NCBI GenBank assembly: GCA_016786765.1
Contig: JAEUUZ010000007.1
Coordinates: 1-64,000 of the forward strand
Source of the DNA: Chitinophagales bacterium
GTDB lineage: Bacteria; Bacteroidota; Bacteroidia; Chitinophagales; LD1
DNA length: 64,000 nt
Reading direction: 5' to 3'
Shown here: positions 50,471-57,575 of the stretch, piece after piece
Layout of the letters: the number at the start of each line of letters is the position of its first letter
How positions within the stretch are numbered: the stretch's first letter is position 1
Position numbers and translations under genes: made by a program
The notes under the pieces: model-generated
Told to the model about the DNA's origin: nothing
What the model saw: the letters and a program-made list of their open reading frames with translations, nothing else
The model's database searches: none

Positions 50471-51889
50471 ATGCAAGCCATCATTGATATACTGAGTTCA
50501 ATCATCCGCGCAGTTTTTGAGTTCTTCCATCTGGGGTACTCAATGACCGAGCCCCCTAAGCGAGACCCCACGCTTAGGGCTGAGTTTGAAATCGACCAAC
50601 AACTACTTTCCATTTATCACGAAGGATTTTGTGTAGATGGCAAAAGAAGCCTCTCGCTCAAGGATTCATTCCGCCACATGGTGATCATCGGAAAAAGTGG
50701 AATTGGGAAATCCACTTCCACTTTCATTCCGAGCCTTTTAACCATGCACAGCTCCGGCTCTAGCCTCATTGTTCACGACCCATCGGGGGAACTATACAAA
50801 ATATCTGCAGGGCATTTAAAGGCGCAGGGGTATAAAGTTCACATACTTAACTTCTCCGAGCCCAAACGTTCCGTTGGCTTTAATCCACTGGATAAGATAA
50901 CAAGACCAAGTGATGTAGATAGACTGGGTAGCATGCTGGTAACAACATCCCTTAAACAAAGCGATCCGTTTTGGGATAACAGCGCAGTAAGCCTAGTAAA
51001 GATGTGTATAGGACTAGCACTCCATCTTCCAAAGCAGTACCGCAACTTGGCAAACGTACTACACTTAGTAAAACTGATGGGAGCTAATCCTAAGCGCATG
51101 GATGAACTCATGAGTCAGCATGCCGATGACAAGCTCTTTATCGATTACAAAGCCTTTTTAGCGAATGACAGCAAAGTACAGAGCGGAATCATTGCAACCG
51201 CACTTGCAGCACTCAACATATTTTCAGATGAGCAGGTGGCGCTTACTACGGCTCAGGATGGACTGGATTTTAAGCAACTACGGAAAAAGAAGATTGCCCT
51301 TTTTATCCAAAACAAAACTGCCGATCAGCAGTACTTAAATACCCTCATCTCGATATGGTTTGAGATGCTTTTTGCAAGCTTTATGGAAAAGCTGCCGGAG
51401 AAGGAGGATAAGTCGGTTTACATTCTGCTCGATGAAGCCGCATCGGGACTAAGGATGCCATCACTATCAAATGCCATAGCCCACCTGAGAAAATACAAGG
51501 TAGGAGTAGCTATGGGACTGCAATCCATAGAACAGCTTAAAGAAACATATGGAGACAATGATGCTACTACTATTTTATCGAACTGTTTTTTGCAGATGTA
51601 CTTTTCTGAGCAGTCGCATAGCACGGCAAAGCTACTGGAAGAGATGCTCGGTAAGTATCACTATGAAGACAAGGATGGTAACAAAAACCTAATTAGAAAC
51701 CTGATGGAAGCAAATGAGATTAGAATGCTCAAAAAAAACCGAGCCATTATCATAGCCGGCAATCAAAAGCCGATACTGGCGGAGCTCACTCCGTTTTATG
51801 ACAGACTGTGGCTTAAACTGAGAGCGGGTCACAAAGAGCCGATTCAAATCGGAGTAGGACACATTGCAAGGTTAAACTATATCGAGTAG
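50471..51889 (+). CDS. VirD4/TraG-type coupling protein without N-terminal membrane domain
   Basis: 472 residues. Walker A at 74-82 (GKSGIGKST), then SLIVHDPSGELYKIS and SVGFNPLDKI as in TraG/VirD4 ATPases; Walker B YILLDEAASGL (~318). FWDNSAVSLVKMCIGLAL and the TADQQYLNTLISIWFEMLF segment are typical. It drives transfer of relaxase-bound DNA through a type IV channel. Unlike most family members, it begins with only an amphipathic ~25-residue helix and no clear membrane segments. The next gene begins 4 bases later. No other T4SS genes are visible, so the element is probably mobilizable and not self-transmissible. Confidence 0.9.
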   Translation: MQAIIDILSSIIRAVFEFFHLGYSMTEPPKRDPTLRAEFEIDQQLLSIYHEGFCVDGKRSLSLKDSFRHMVIIGKSGIGKSTSTFIPSLLTMHSSGSSLIVHDPSGELYKISAGHLKAQGYKVHILNFSEPKRSVGFNPLDKITRPSDVDRLGSMLVTTSLKQSDPFWDNSAVSLVKMCIGLALHLPKQYRNLANVLHLVKLMGANPKRMDELMSQHADDKLFIDYKAFLANDSKVQSGIIATALAALNIFSDEQVALTTAQDGLDFKQLRKKKIALFIQNKTADQQYLNTLISIWFEMLFASFMEKLPEKEDKSVYILLDEAASGLRMPSLSNAIAHLRKYKVGVAMGLQSIEQLKETYGDNDATTILSNCFLQMYFSEQSHSTAKLLEEMLGKYHYEDKDGNKNLIRNLMEANEIRMLKKNRAIIIAGNQKPILAELTPFYDRLWLKLRAGHKEPIQIGVGHIARLNYIE

Positions 51890-51893
51890 GGCT

Positions 51894-52559
51894 ATGGAAA
51901 GGACAAACACAAATCAAAACGGAAACACAGAAACAATACATGCCGAAAGTGCAAGTACAGAATCCGATAAAAGTACAAACAATAAAATCAGAAAGTGTAC
52001 TACAAAGAAAAGTACTACGCTATATGAATATCTGCATGAAACGGGAGTGTTAGAAAGCGGAGATGAAAACCTCATTTCAAAAGTAAAAGCCGCCTACTGG
52101 CGTAGCTATCAAAAGCAGTATAAAAGGGAGAAACGAAGTAGAGGTATGGAGTGTGTAATTGTGTTTGATGAAGATGAACGTAAAGCATTTACAAAGCACG
52201 CTAAGAAGTACAAAGTAAGTATCCCATCACTTATTAAAAAATCAGCATTAGCTTACATAGAAAAGTATTACATCTACCCAAGTGAACATCTACTCCAAAG
52301 CATTGAGCAGAAGCTCTCAAGAATTTACTCGGGCATTGAAAGACTCATCGAAACAAGAATCCATAATCCGGAAGCGTTAAAAGAATCGCTCCAATCTATT
52401 GAGCGAATCGAGCAGAGGCTTGAGGACATCACAAAACACCCCATCGACCTAGAAACAGAACTCAAACACGCAATCGAAGACAACCCAAATTATCAGAAGA
52501 CACTTCAAACTATTTTAAATCACTATGATCATCAAATCAAAAGCGAGAAAATCGATTAA
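51894..52559 (+). CDS. MobC-like mobilization accessory protein
   Basis: 221 residues. A basic, low-complexity start (Thr/Asn/Lys-rich, ~1-45) precedes a segment resembling ribbon-helix-helix relaxosome proteins (VIVFDEDERKAFTKHAKKYKVSIPSLIKKSALAYIEKYY). A helical C-terminal tail follows (LLQSIEQKLSRIYSGIERLIE ... DLETELKHAIEDNP). Such proteins bind oriT and help the relaxase. It overlaps the relaxase gene by 35 bases in another frame. Confidence 0.78.
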   Translation: MERTNTNQNGNTETIHAESASTESDKSTNNKIRKCTTKKSTTLYEYLHETGVLESGDENLISKVKAAYWRSYQKQYKREKRSRGMECVIVFDEDERKAFTKHAKKYKVSIPSLIKKSALAYIEKYYIYPSEHLLQSIEQKLSRIYSGIERLIETRIHNPEALKESLQSIERIEQRLEDITKHPIDLETELKHAIEDNPNYQKTLQTILNHYDHQIKSEKID

Positions 52560-53337
52560 GGCGGTTAAGCAGCTGCTAGAATATGTTATGCGTGGGGACG
52601 CTTTGTATAGGGACGAGAATGGTAAAACACTTTTTATTCGAAACAACATCCGAGGCCATAGCCTCTCTGATTGGTGTAGAGAGTTTACGGTTAATGAAGC
52701 AAAGCGCGCAAGAAAAATGAAAGGGTCAAACGTTGTTTATCACGAGATACTCTCATGGCATGAACTAGATCGCGAAGTGATAACACTTTCAAAACTCGAA
52801 GTTATGGCTCGTGAATACATCCGTCTCAGGAACCCGAATGCTCTGGTGCTTGCAGTAGCTCACCAAGATAAAGGTCATGTACATATCCATTTTGTGATAT
52901 CGGGAGTGGAGAAGGGAAGCGGGCAGAGTCTGCGCATATCCAAAGAAGCATTTAGAGAAATGAAGTTATCTATGGAGCAGTATCAGCAAGTCGAATTCCC
53001 AGAACTGGAACATTCAAAAGTAGATCATGAGCAAAGCCAAACAAAGCATCCAACCGACAAAGAATATCAGATGAAACTGAAAGGTAAATCAACAGAGAAG
53101 GAGAAGCTGATGGCCGATATAGAACTCATACAGCAGAAGGCACATACCGAAGAACAGTTTATACAAATGCTACAGGACATGGGATACATGCCGTATTACC
53201 GAAACGGGAGGTTTATGGGAGTAGAGGGGCAAAGGCGTTACAGGCTTAAGATTCTTGAATTTGTGGATAGTGTTTTTTTGTTAAATGAATTTAAAAATGA
53301 TAGGTTACAAAGTTTGAATTTCCATTACCATCGGTAA
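52525..53337 (+). CDS. Relaxase (MOBP/VirD2-type mobilization nuclease)
   Basis: 270 residues. N-terminal MIIKSKARKSIKAVKQLLEYVMRGDA contains no obvious Tyr in the first 19 residues; candidate nucleophiles are Tyr20 and Tyr28. The metal-binding three-His motif is clear: AVAHQDKGHVHIHFVISG (H113, D115, H118, H120, H122). Late segments (DMGYMPYYRNGRFMGVEGQRRYRLKILEF) are seen in Bacteroidota MobB/MobA-like proteins. It nicks oriT and pilots the strand. Short for the family, ending with the nuclease part only. Last gene of the operon. Confidence 0.85.
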   Translation: MIIKSKARKSIKAVKQLLEYVMRGDALYRDENGKTLFIRNNIRGHSLSDWCREFTVNEAKRARKMKGSNVVYHEILSWHELDREVITLSKLEVMAREYIRLRNPNALVLAVAHQDKGHVHIHFVISGVEKGSGQSLRISKEAFREMKLSMEQYQQVEFPELEHSKVDHEQSQTKHPTDKEYQMKLKGKSTEKEKLMADIELIQQKAHTEEQFIQMLQDMGYMPYYRNGRFMGVEGQRRYRLKILEFVDSVFLLNEFKNDRLQSLNFHYHR

Positions 53338-53458
53338 CTCTCAAATAGGCCAAAATTTTTCAATTACTTGCAATATGTTCAATTATTTCACGTTATGAGA
53401 TATAGAGGACTTTCACAAAACATTGATGCACCTTTAAAATAATCAAAAAAAAGTTTTA

Positions 53459-53466
53459 TATCTTTG
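53459..53466 (+). promoter_or_regulatory. Possible Bacteroidota -7 element
   Basis: TATCTTTG matches TAnnTTTG perfectly, 91 bases upstream of the two-gene cargo unit. No clear -33 TTTG at the right distance. Confidence 0.35.
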
Positions 53467-53556
53467 CAAAAATGGGAATGAGTTAATATTGTAGTTCACA
53501 ATCCGTGTAATATACATGAGAATAACTATTTTACACATTGTAGATTTAATTAAAGT

Positions 53557-54162
53557 ATGAATACTACCAATCTAATTACGGATTACCTAATAATAGGAAT
53601 AATTGGTTTGTTTTTATTGGTATGTCCTATTTTTATGTTGATTAAACCTAATATGCTATTTCTACTGACTTTTGATGTCAAAAATACTGCATTTTGGGGC
53701 GTTTTATTACCTGTAGTCACTTTTGGATGGGGTGTTATTTTTAATCAGATTGGGGATAAAGTTGAAGACTGGATATTGTCTTTATTTTCTCTAAAAAATG
53801 AGCTATTAAATTATGAAGAGCAAATTAAAGTAGAAACAAACTTCCCACATCACTATGTTCTCAATTTTATAGTAATAAAATCTGAAACCGGTTATGATTA
53901 TATTTCATTTAGACGTACTATGATAAGAATAGTTCGTTCTGTTGTATGTTTATTGTTCGGGTTGCCAATATTGCACTTAGCGTTTGCAGTCGTATTAAAG
54001 GTGTGTTTTAAGCTAAATATTGAGTTTTCAGTTTTCAATCTTTTTTTATGTGCTGCTTCTTGGGTTTGTTCATATTTCTTGACAAGAGGACTTCTTAAAT
54101 TGTACAATGGCTATTATGCGGCACTTAGTAATTTTTATCTTATTCTTTCAGAAAAAGTATGA
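53557..54162 (+). CDS. Four-helix membrane protein coupled to a P-loop kinase
   Basis: 201 residues. Two N-terminal helices (~9-30, ~43-63), a ~65-residue soluble middle (NQIGDKVEDWILSLFSLKNELLNYEEQIK ... DYISFRRTMIRIVR) and two more helices (~130-150, ~160-178). The FGWGVIFNQIGDKVEDW block after helix 2 looks conserved and may be functional. No family recognised. Its stop overlaps the start of the kinase gene (ATGA), so the two are translationally coupled and probably work together. Lower GC than the operon upstream. Confidence 0.65.
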   Translation: MNTTNLITDYLIIGIIGLFLLVCPIFMLIKPNMLFLLTFDVKNTAFWGVLLPVVTFGWGVIFNQIGDKVEDWILSLFSLKNELLNYEEQIKVETNFPHHYVLNFIVIKSETGYDYISFRRTMIRIVRSVVCLLFGLPILHLAFAVVLKVCFKLNIEFSVFNLFLCAASWVCSYFLTRGLLKLYNGYYAALSNFYLILSEKV

Positions 54163-54914
54163 GTACATACAAAACAAAGGTAATTGAGTTGTTTGGCTTG
54201 CCAAGAACCGGGAAGACATCCTCATCAAAAGCTTTATTTAAATGGTTCCAAAATCAAGGGTTTAGAGTTTTGATAATACATGAACGAGTTGCTAAATCAA
54301 AAGGGATTAGTAAGCTCGATCCAATGTATAATTATGATACAGCAAAAGCATTTATTGAAAAATATTTATGGGCAGAAAATAACGGATATGATTATGTTAT
54401 TGTTGATAGGGGACTATTAGATGCTTTAGTTTGGATTGAAGCACTTAGTATTATTAACCCTTATCATACCCTTAATAGTGATTATAGGAAGGAAATCAAA
54501 AAGATTGCAATTCAGATGCGGATTAAGTTTGCTTTTTTCTTTAAAACTGATATCAGCACAGCTATCATACGTGATGGAATTCGAGATTCTTCAAAGCAAA
54601 CAGGAACTATAATGAATGAAAAAGTCCTTAGTGCTTATTTAGATGCTTTTGAAAATGTAAAGAGTGAGTTGAAGTCAATCCAGCCCAATATTGTTGAGTT
54701 AGATACTACAAGGATATCCCTAGAAGAGACGTTTCGATTTTTAATAAAGTATATTAGTTCATCTAGAGAGCATATTATCCAAAGCAAGCACAAAACTAAT
54801 TTTCGAAAGCGAAAGTCTATTCATGCTAGAGACAATATTCAACGGAGAAGAAATCATGTTATACCGAAAACGGGTACTAAGAATGCATCTTCATTAGCGA
54901 AGGATTCTATTTAG
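54159..54914 (+). CDS. P-loop nucleotide/nucleoside kinase-like protein
   Basis: 251 residues. Walker A in IELFGLPRTGKTSSSKALFKWFQ (residues ~9-30). VIVDRGLLDALVWIEAL (~89) is the DRxxxD-like block of thymidylate and deoxynucleoside kinases. An Arg-rich segment around ~155 (IIRDGIRDSSKQTG) looks like a lid. The last ~50 residues are very basic (KHKTNFRKRKSIHARDNIQRRRNH), possibly nucleic-acid or membrane-surface binding. A kinase paired with a membrane protein fits signalling or defence cargo but neither is shown. Substrate unknown. Confidence 0.65.
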   Translation: MSTYKTKVIELFGLPRTGKTSSSKALFKWFQNQGFRVLIIHERVAKSKGISKLDPMYNYDTAKAFIEKYLWAENNGYDYVIVDRGLLDALVWIEALSIINPYHTLNSDYRKEIKKIAIQMRIKFAFFFKTDISTAIIRDGIRDSSKQTGTIMNEKVLSAYLDAFENVKSELKSIQPNIVELDTTRISLEETFRFLIKYISSSREHIIQSKHKTNFRKRKSIHARDNIQRRRNHVIPKTGTKNASSLAKDSI

Positions 54915-55253
54915 TTATCTTATTTTCTATATGTTTTATGGAATAATACGGTCGCTATAAAGGAAAAAATGTAGAATCTCTATTCTTGTTTAACTTTAGT
55001 AATTAAGTAAAGATTTTTCGTATCGTTACTATACTCTTTCGCGCCATAATATTTTCTAATCTACTCCTTCACGATACTTAAAAACCGATAAGTGTTTTTC
55101 CCTGCATTCCGCAAGGGCTGCTAATTACCTGTGACTATACCTCATGCAGATTTTCCGCAAGGAATGCTCTTTTGCAAAGATTCCTCCTTGTCATAAATCT
55201 TAATCATGAGGTAGAAATCGTCACTGTATTATCAGCTAACCTTACATAATACT
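54915..55253. other. Non-coding stretch with structured leader
   Basis: No gene seen. The right half (55094-55213) has two GCAA-loop elements (TTCCGCAAGG at 55108 and 55154, the second a TTCC-GCAA-GGAA hairpin), GCATTCC/GGAATGC inverted repeats and a 9-bp TACCTCATG/CATGAGGTA pair (55138-55146, 55205-55213) that would enclose them. It precedes the gene at 55254. Confidence 0.5.
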
Positions 55254-55616
55254 ATGACAAAAAACACCCTTATCACTTCTTTACAAACTATCGCTTCTAA
55301 AGAGGAGCAAACGATTGAAAAATATGTTGCCGAGAAGGCATTAGGCTATTGTGAAAAACATCCTGAAAATTTCTTCAGTGACATTCTTACCTATGGATGT
55401 GCTTCAGGTATGGTATCTGGACTAGTTTATTATGCGGATACGCATACATTCTTCGATACCTACTACGAAGAAATCGAAGCACTCCGAATGGAATATGAAT
55501 CTTCCACCGGATGTCAGATAAATTTACAGGATGTAGATTTGAAAAATACACTTGCTTGGTTTGCCTTCGAACAGATTGCATACAACTTAGCACACAAATT
55601 GGAATTGGGTTTGTAG
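55254..55616 (+). CDS. DUF7222-like conserved protein
   Basis: 120 residues, soluble. The core ENFFSDILTYGCASGMVSGLVYYADTHTFFDTYYEEIEALRMEYE looks like the domain of unknown function (DUF7222-like) frequent in Bacteroidota plasmids and conjugative elements. The C-terminal half (LKNTLAWFAFEQIAYNLAHKL) is helical. No enzymatic motif visible. It is a single gene with its own structured leader upstream and a strong terminator after it. The family label is from memory. Confidence 0.6.
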   Translation: MTKNTLITSLQTIASKEEQTIEKYVAEKALGYCEKHPENFFSDILTYGCASGMVSGLVYYADTHTFFDTYYEEIEALRMEYESSTGCQINLQDVDLKNTLAWFAFEQIAYNLAHKLELGL

Positions 55617-55637
55617 CCCTTTTTTGATAAATAAAAA

Positions 55638-55668
55638 AGGGCTAATTTAAAATTAGCCCTTTTCTTTC
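55638..55668. terminator. Intrinsic terminator, two overlapping hairpins
   Basis: AGGGCTAATTT (55638-55648) pairs with AAATTAGCCCT (55650-55660), then TTTCTTT. An overlapping alternative pairs AGCCCTTTTTT (from 55615) with AAAAAAGGGCT (to 55643). It lies between two convergent genes and could serve both. Confidence 0.7.
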
Positions 55669-55830
55669 TTATGCAAGTTGGATGAGAGTCCAAGTAACCG
55701 CCTTGCCATCATAAGGAGGCATACGATTTCCTTTAGCGATTGGTGCAGTTGTGGTTGGAGTACCAACAACTTTCCATATCCCACTTTCAGGACAAATTTC
55801 ACCAGTTTTTGCAGTACGACCTATTGCCAT
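55669..55830 (-). CDS. Small YjzC-like protein (53 aa)
   Basis: Read from the ATG at 55830: MAIGRTAKTGEICPESGIWK, then IAKGNRMPPYDGKAVTWTLI, ending QLA. The pattern G-x-x-CPxSGIW ... G-x-x-MPP ... W resembles small bacterial proteins such as YjzC and phage-borne relatives. The single Cys and Gly-rich surroundings suggest a compact beta fold. Role unknown. It converges on the DUF7222-like gene. Confidence 0.6.
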   Translation of the reverse strand: MAIGRTAKTGEICPESGIWKVVGTPTTTAPIAKGNRMPPYDGKAVTWTLIQLA

Positions 55831-56073
55831 ATCGAAAAATGATTAACTTTGTCTTCAAGTAATAAGGAGTGAAGACAATTTCCCCTTTGAACAGTTTTAT
55901 TAAAGCAAGATCAAAGTACTAGTTTGAAATGCTGAGGAATTGTTCATTTACCTCTTGGTTTCATGCAAATATTGAGAAAAAATCTCAATATTTGCATGTT
56001 TTATTGTTAAGTTGTGTTAATTCTTCAATTTCCTGTTTTTTTTGCACATTATTGCACAAACGCTTTACATTTT
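55831..56073. other. Intergenic, divergent start region
   Basis: 243 bases between the divergent YjzC-like and ATPase genes. A palindromic TGCAAATATTGAG/CTCAATATTTGCA pair sits at 55964-55995 (13 bp arms around AAAAAAT), likely an operator or terminator-like hairpin. Confidence 0.45.
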
Positions 56074-57354
56074 ATGCTATTAAGCTTTTCAATAGATAAT
56101 TATCTTTCTTTTCGCAAAAAAGTTACACTTGATTTAAAAGCAGGTACAATTAAAGAGTTTGCAAGTGATAATCTTTATTCTACCTCAAGTTGGGATTACA
56201 AAGTTCTTAAGTGTTTAGCCATTTACGGTATTAACTCAAGTGGAAAGACTAATATTTTAAAAGCGTTTTCATTTATGCGTTCATTTGTATTGAACTCCTC
56301 CAAAGAGACACAAGCAAACGAGAAAATTGCTATTGAACCCTTCGCGCTTAATATAGAAAATGACAACAAGGCGTCATTTTTCGAAGTCGAGTTTTTAATA
56401 AAAAACAGAAAGTTCAGATATGGTTTTATTGCAACACAGGATATAATTTTACAAGAGTGGCTTTTCTATACAGAGAGACGAAAAGAAGAACATTTATTTA
56501 TAAGAAATAAGAATGATTTTGATATTTCGAAGAAGTTTCGAGTTGATACTAAAGGCAAGACCGATTTACTTATGACAATTACTAGAGCTAATGCACTTTT
56601 TATTTCTGTACTGTCACAATTTAATAATGAGCTAGCAATTGAAATCACAAATTGGTTTCAAAGCAATATAATAATATTTGATGCAAATCAGGAAGAGTGT
56701 ATAAACTACACAGCATCATTATTGTCTGATGAAAAATATAATATAATTCATCAAATTCTTAGAATTTCAGATCTAGGATTTACCAATGTAGAGCAGGAAA
56801 TAAAGGATATGGCAAAGAAAATGGGCGAGTCTGAAAGTTTTTTATCAGCACTTCACGGTGATTCAGCAAAGCGATATTCTGTAAAAACAAAGCATAAAAA
56901 ATATGATTCAAATGATAAACCAATTGATAATGTTTATTTTGATCTCAGTAAGCAGGAATCATTAGGTACTCAACGATATTTTGGGTTGTTAGGTCCTATT
57001 GTGAATGCATTGCTTGAGCAAAAGAGTATTTGGATTGATGAATTAGATGCAAGACTTCATACCAACTTGTTACACAATATCGTCCGTATGTTTAATTCCA
57101 ACAAAGAAAATCCTAATGGGGCTCAATTGATTTTTACCTCCCATAACCCTACTTTAATGAAACGGAATCTAAGACGAGATCAAATGATTATGGTAGAGAA
57201 AGATAATTCTGAAGGAACAATAGTTAGAAGTCTTTATGAAAAAGATCCAAAGGTTAGAAATGATGCCTCATTTGATAAAGATTTCTTAGCAGGGAAATAT
57301 GTTAAAGTCCCGAAAATTGAAATTCAACTTGACCTATTTGGGAATGCGTTATAG
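56074..57354 (+). CDS. AAA15-family ATPase (OLD/RloC-like), orphan
   Basis: 426 residues from the ATG at 56074, which begins the typical LLSFSIDNYLSFRKKVTLDLKAG. Walker A YGINSSGKTNILKAFSFM (~50-65), a long middle region, then the ABC-type signature-like SKQESLGTQRYFGLLGPI, Walker B SIWIDELDARLH and the switch LIFTSHNPTLM. Closing QMIMVEKDNSEG. These ATPases act in abortive-infection and anti-phage pairs, usually with an RloB-type nuclease gene next to them; none is found here. It may work alone or its partner was lost. Flanked on the right by a GC-rich hairpin island. Confidence 0.85.
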   Translation: MLLSFSIDNYLSFRKKVTLDLKAGTIKEFASDNLYSTSSWDYKVLKCLAIYGINSSGKTNILKAFSFMRSFVLNSSKETQANEKIAIEPFALNIENDNKASFFEVEFLIKNRKFRYGFIATQDIILQEWLFYTERRKEEHLFIRNKNDFDISKKFRVDTKGKTDLLMTITRANALFISVLSQFNNELAIEITNWFQSNIIIFDANQEECINYTASLLSDEKYNIIHQILRISDLGFTNVEQEIKDMAKKMGESESFLSALHGDSAKRYSVKTKHKKYDSNDKPIDNVYFDLSKQESLGTQRYFGLLGPIVNALLEQKSIWIDELDARLHTNLLHNIVRMFNSNKENPNGAQLIFTSHNPTLMKRNLRRDQMIMVEKDNSEGTIVRSLYEKDPKVRNDASFDKDFLAGKYVKVPKIEIQLDLFGNAL

Positions 57355-57392
57355 ACGTTTTATGTTCTAACGTTTTGTTTGGTATCACCGCG

Positions 57393-57560
57393 GTTTTTCC
57401 CTGCGGGAAAAACAAAATCCTGCCATCCTTTCTGCCCGTCCGCAGTAACGCGGATCGACCCGGACAGCAGGGAAGTCAGGATGCAAGATTGCAGTTGTAC
57501 AGTCTAAAGATTTCATCGACTGTGTACAACTGCCATCTTGCCAAAGGGAGAGCCCTTTGG
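57393..57560. repeat. GC-rich island with four consecutive hairpins
   Basis: Hairpin 1: GTTTTTCCC/GGGAAAAAC (57393-57413). Hairpin 2: nested ATCCTG/CAGGAT, CTGC/GCAG, GTCCG/CGGAC and CCGC/GCGG (57417-57482). Hairpin 3: CAAGAT-GCAGTTGTACA pairing TGTACAACTGC-ATCTTG (57484-57540). Hairpin 4: CCAAAGGG/CCCTTTGG (57541-57560). No coding frame is credible. Possible ncRNA, oriT or recombination substrate; hairpin 1 could end the ATPase transcript. Confidence 0.7.
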
Positions 57561-57575
57561 ATTCCCCTGTACTAA

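Noticed and set aside
50471-53337. Complete conjugative (self-transmissible) element
   Set aside because: Only the coupling protein, MobC-like protein and relaxase are recognisable; no VirB4 or other T4SS channel genes are present.
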